A model generated the notes under the pieces. It ran no database searches, was not told the DNA's origin, and saw nothing but the letters and a program-made list of their open reading frames with translations. Shown one piece after another: positions 56,830 to 59,658 of a DNA stretch of 59,658 bases; position 1 is the first letter of the stretch, and each line of letters begins with the position of its first letter. The position numbers and the translations under genes are program-made. The DNA is from Folioceros fuciformis (lineage: Eukaryota > Anthocerotophyta > Anthocerotopsida > Anthocerotales): contig JBNGIO010006314.1 of the NCBI GenBank assembly GCA_049999805.1, forward strand, positions 657,261-716,918, read 5' to 3'.

Positions 56830-58790
56830 TCAATCCTTGTCCGGATCAAATTGACGGAATATCCTACCAAATTCTTGCACCGTATTTGACTCTTCTTCCT
56901 TGCTAATTTTACACGCCTTCCAGTCACCTCTCTCCGGGACGTCTAGCAAATTTGCCAAAACTTCCCTGCCAAACTGCATTGGCATTTTTACACCAGAGAC
57001 CAATGGCTGGGCAAGGACAGTGCCATCAGGAAGCTCCACAGTAAAATAGTTGACGCCATCACCAAGACAATATTTCAAAGCTTGCTTCCTCTCATCGGCA
57101 TCTCCGGTTGGAGGAAACACCCGAAACTCCAATCCCACATCCGCTCCTGCTGACTCGAAAGCCCCTTGCACTTTGCCTGCCTTGGCAAGGGGAATAGGAA
57201 GAACCTGTAAGTGTGCATGTGTGCCCGCGCGAAGCTGCAAATACCTTTCAAAGAACACAACAGCCTGCCCTTGTCCGTTGAAGCACTGTCTAAGCGCCTC
57301 CTTATACTTGTCGATATCATCTTGGGCATCTGACGAGAGCGACGTCAATGAAGGCACGTGCTCTATAGGGATGATCAATACATGACCGGGTACCAAAGGT
57401 CCCTTGGCCAAAGCACAGTAGCAATGATCACCTACACTAATAACCAAATGTTTATCTACATCGGGATTTGAGAGACAGAACCAGCAAGGTTCCGCAGGCG
57501 CTTTCAGAACCTTGCCACCGCTACCTGGCTCTAAACTGTGTCTGTACCGACAGTCAGCACCCTTTTCGCAACTCCCTTTCGTAATGAAATCGAAACAGGA
57601 ACCTCTTTGAATAGGTACACCATCGATATCGTGCTTGAAATGACACCTCGGTTCCCTCGAGCATGAACCCTTGGAAACAAATTCAAAGCAGACTCTTGCT
57701 CCGCCAGTTCCATCACGTGTCTTCTGTCGTTTGTTGTCAGCATACCTCCAATACTGCCCCTCCAGACCATCTTCCCTTCCCGGCGCACTCTCCGCCTTGT
57801 TCTTTGCAGAAACCTTACCTGCATTTAGAGCTGCAGAGTTTCCCGCCACTTCATACGGAGACGGGGTAGTATTTGCGACTTTCACCCCTAATTCTGCAGG
57901 GGTCATAGCAGACGCTGGTGTAGGAGATAGGGCATGTAGAAATTTCTGCTTCTTGTCATTGCCGACAGCCCCAAGTCCGATGAACCTCGTCACATGAATG
58001 GAGCCATCGCTAGTGTACGGCTCCCGGGCATAAAAAACTCCACAAGAGCCTACTATGTGATACCGAGGTTTCAGCTCTGCTGCCAATTCTGCTACCACGG
58101 ATGTACCTGTACCCCAACACTGTCGTATTAGAAGGCCAGTTACTCACTGAATCCACTCGAGAAAGCTCAATCCCATCAGCTTATTCCCAGGCAACCAAAG
58201 ATTGTCTCACCTGTAGGTTGACTCAGCTCCGCAGGGACAGCTGAGAGATCGGCACCCGCAAGAATCCCACTAGGCCATTCGTTGGTGAGAAACACATCGA
58301 CGACAGTAGGATCATCTGCGCACGCGCGCAAAGCATCCACATCATCCTCGTGATGAGCACCTGCCACGGCCGCAGCTTTTGCATCATGATACAGGCTGGC
58401 ATCATACTTGCCACCCAGGAACGCTATCTTCAATCCTTTAAAATTCAGGATGCCGCTCCCCCTCAGCCAGAAGAGGTTCTCACAAACCCGAATCCCGTCA
58501 GAGGTGAGCCCAGCATTCGCAGCTTCTGCTCTGGCTGCTGACAGCAAAATGGCCGCACCTTCACCATAATCTCCCAAGAAATACGTAGGAATCGGAACAA
58601 CCTTCCTCCCTTCTACATACTCCTGGAACTCCTCAATTCCTTGAACAGCAGTAGGAAGAAACTGTCCGACGCAAAAAAGAGCATCAAAGGGACCATTACT
58701 CTTGTTCACAGACGCCACTCTCTTGGACAGAGCATTGAGCCTGCCAAACACATCGCCGCTGAACAACACTCTGGGCGCATCCTTGTTCAT
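56830..58790 (-). CDS. CWF19L1: CWF19-like protein 1 (CwfJ family), lariat debranching cofactor type, 2 exons
   Basis: Exons 58790-58211 and 58106-56830; 618 aa. The N-terminal part is a metallophosphatase-like Drn1/CWF19L1 domain (RVLFSGDVFGRLNALSKRV, FDALFCVGQFLP, KIAFLGGKYD, DVFLTNEWPSGI), in which the usual metal ligands are mostly replaced. In the middle lie two CCCH zinc fingers (CFEFVSKGSCSREPRCHFKH and CFDFITKGSCEKGADCRYRH), as in plant members. The C-terminal half has CwfJ_C_1 (PCWFCLSNPDVDKHLVISVG, LVPGHVLIIPIEHV and the HIT-like HAHLQVLP) and CwfJ_C_2, ending close to FGREVLANLLDVPER. Related yeast Drn1 binds the lariat debranching enzyme Dbr1. The start was chosen at MNKDAPRV rather than the upstream in-frame Met at 58889. 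It is divergent from the tRNA gene 180 bp away. Confidence 0.92.
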
Positions 58791-58968
58791 CTCTGACCGC
58801 CAGCGAGAATGTGTCACTGAAACCCTAATTCCTTCATGACAACAGCTCGCTGCATACTGTATTTTCAAGTATGCATTTTCACAATGCACGAGCGTTGTAT
58901 GTAATGGGATGAATGGAAATTGGGAAACAGGAATAAATAATTTTAATGTCGAGTTTCGCGCTGCACAT

Positions 58969-59041
58969 GCGCCTGTAGCTTAGAGGATAGAGCGTCTGCT
59001 TCCTAAGCAGAAAGACGCGGGTTCGATCCCTGTCTCGCACG
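58969..59041 (+). tRNA. trnR-CCU: tRNA-Arg (anticodon CCU), acceptor stem imperfect
   Basis: 73 nt with all positions fitting the cloverleaf: D arm pairing GCTT with GAGC, anticodon stem TCTGC/GCAGA around loop TTCCTAA (anticodon CCT), a 5-nt variable loop, and T arm GCGGG-TTCGATC-CCTGT. These cover the box A and box B promoters. The acceptor strands GCGCCTG and CTCGCAC pair at only four of seven positions, which is poor. It has no intron. It may be functional with an altered stem or a recent pseudogene. Confidence 0.75.
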
Positions 59042-59093
59042 ATCAAATGAGGTCCTTCGTGTGTCTGGACGATGTAAGTAACAAGCTTGACAA

Positions 59094-59195
59094 GCTTGAA
59101 ACGAATGGTCATGCCAATTGACGCATATCAAGATAGTCCAGGTTGCTTGAAACGAATGGTCATGCCAATTGACGCATATCAAGATAGTCTAGGTT
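59094..59195. repeat. 51-bp tandem duplication
   Basis: 59094-59144 and 59145-59195 differ by one transition that I can see (CCAGGTT versus CTAGGTT near the end). Confidence 0.9.
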
Positions 59196-59261
59196 GCCAG
59201 TTAACATAATGTATATAATTTAATACTAGACAATCTCGGCCGTCACGGGGGCATGTTAGTG

Positions 59262-59658
59262 TTTTCATACTTCCATTAATTATTTTGCACTCCCATAGAT
59301 GTGTTAGTATTTTGANNNNNNNNNNTGTTAGTGTTTTGAGACTTCCATTAATTATTTTGCACTCCCATAGATTTTGAAGACAAATAGATTAGGCACAGAA
59401 GTTTGCTTTAACATGTTGACACTTCTTGGCTTTCATGGGCACAAAGACCATGGTTCATAGTAAGATTAACCAACCAACCGCGGCCATCAATCCCAAAATC
59501 TGACCTTAGACCCTCTAACTTTTGGGAAATGAGATTAGCAAAAATTATGCAACAATGCCCAACCCTGCCAGTCTAGGCCAGAATTAAACCCACATCCACC
59601 TTGATATGGGTTTATTTTGCACTCCCATAGATTTTGAAGACAAATAGATTAGGCACAG
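59262..59658. repeat. Dispersed/tandem repeat block with 10-N gap
   Basis: The word ATTATTTTGCACTCCCATAG or its last 18 bases occurs at about 59279, 59352 and 59612, with longer shared flanks (to AGATTAGGCACAG) for the last two. The gap 59316-59325 lies between the first two copies. The window ends inside the repeat. Confidence 0.75.

Overview
The window is nuclear DNA from a land plant. Evidence for a plant: spliced genes with 80-150 bp GT-AG introns, and typical plant families (a galactan synthase-type GT92, a 15-exon MLO, an NB-ARC-LRR receptor, a DUF247 protein, a Rubisco LSMT-like SET protein and a Ty3/gypsy chromovirus). A ZMYND10 homologue, a cytoplasmic assembly factor for axonemal dynein arms, points to a lineage with swimming sperm such as a bryophyte, lycophyte or fern. 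The species cannot be named from sequence alone. Base composition is mosaic: gene-dense GC-richer DNA is interrupted by two strongly A+T-rich blocks (about 19.3-21.5 kb and 24.6-26.9 kb).

Layout. 0.4-2.2 kb (-): GT92 galactan synthase-like gene, 3 exons. 3.5-3.7 kb: receptor-kinase relic. 6.5-15.5 kb (+): tandem array of three eight-exon genes whose products resemble FUT8/NodZ (GT23) fucosyltransferases and share seven intron positions and phases. 16.7-18.7 kb (+): membrane-hairpin protein with a long, internally duplicated disordered tail. 19.9-21.3 kb (-): intronless ZMYND10. 21.6-22.7 kb (-): AIFM2/FSP1-like flavoprotein. 23.3-23.8 kb: TPR fragment. 25.1-26.1 kb (-): unknown two-exon gene. 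28.5-32.0 kb (-): five-exon NB-ARC-LRR gene. 32-39.6 kb: gene-poor, with simple repeats, a possible small membrane protein and a decayed lysine-rich gene. 39.6-42.6 kb (-): MLO. 43.3-49.3 kb (+): chromovirus with two LTRs, an open gag and a pol full of stops. 50.1-51.8 kb (-): DUF247 protein. 52.2-52.9 kb: related solo LTR in the opposite orientation. 53.5-56.1 kb (-): 12-exon SET-domain methyltransferase. 56.8-58.8 kb (-): CWF19L1/CwfJ. 59.0 kb (+): tRNA-Arg(CCU)-like gene. The right end is tandem-repetitive with a short gap.

There is no operon logic; these are mostly independent housekeeping, defence and cell-wall genes. The parts most worth follow-up are the GT23-like triplet, the intronless ZMYND10 and unknown two-exon gene in the A+T-rich blocks, and the chromovirus, whose in-frame stops look almost entirely like C-to-T changes in CAG and CGA codons. 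Exon joins were inferred by eye from splice consensus, phase and protein-family continuity. No search was run.
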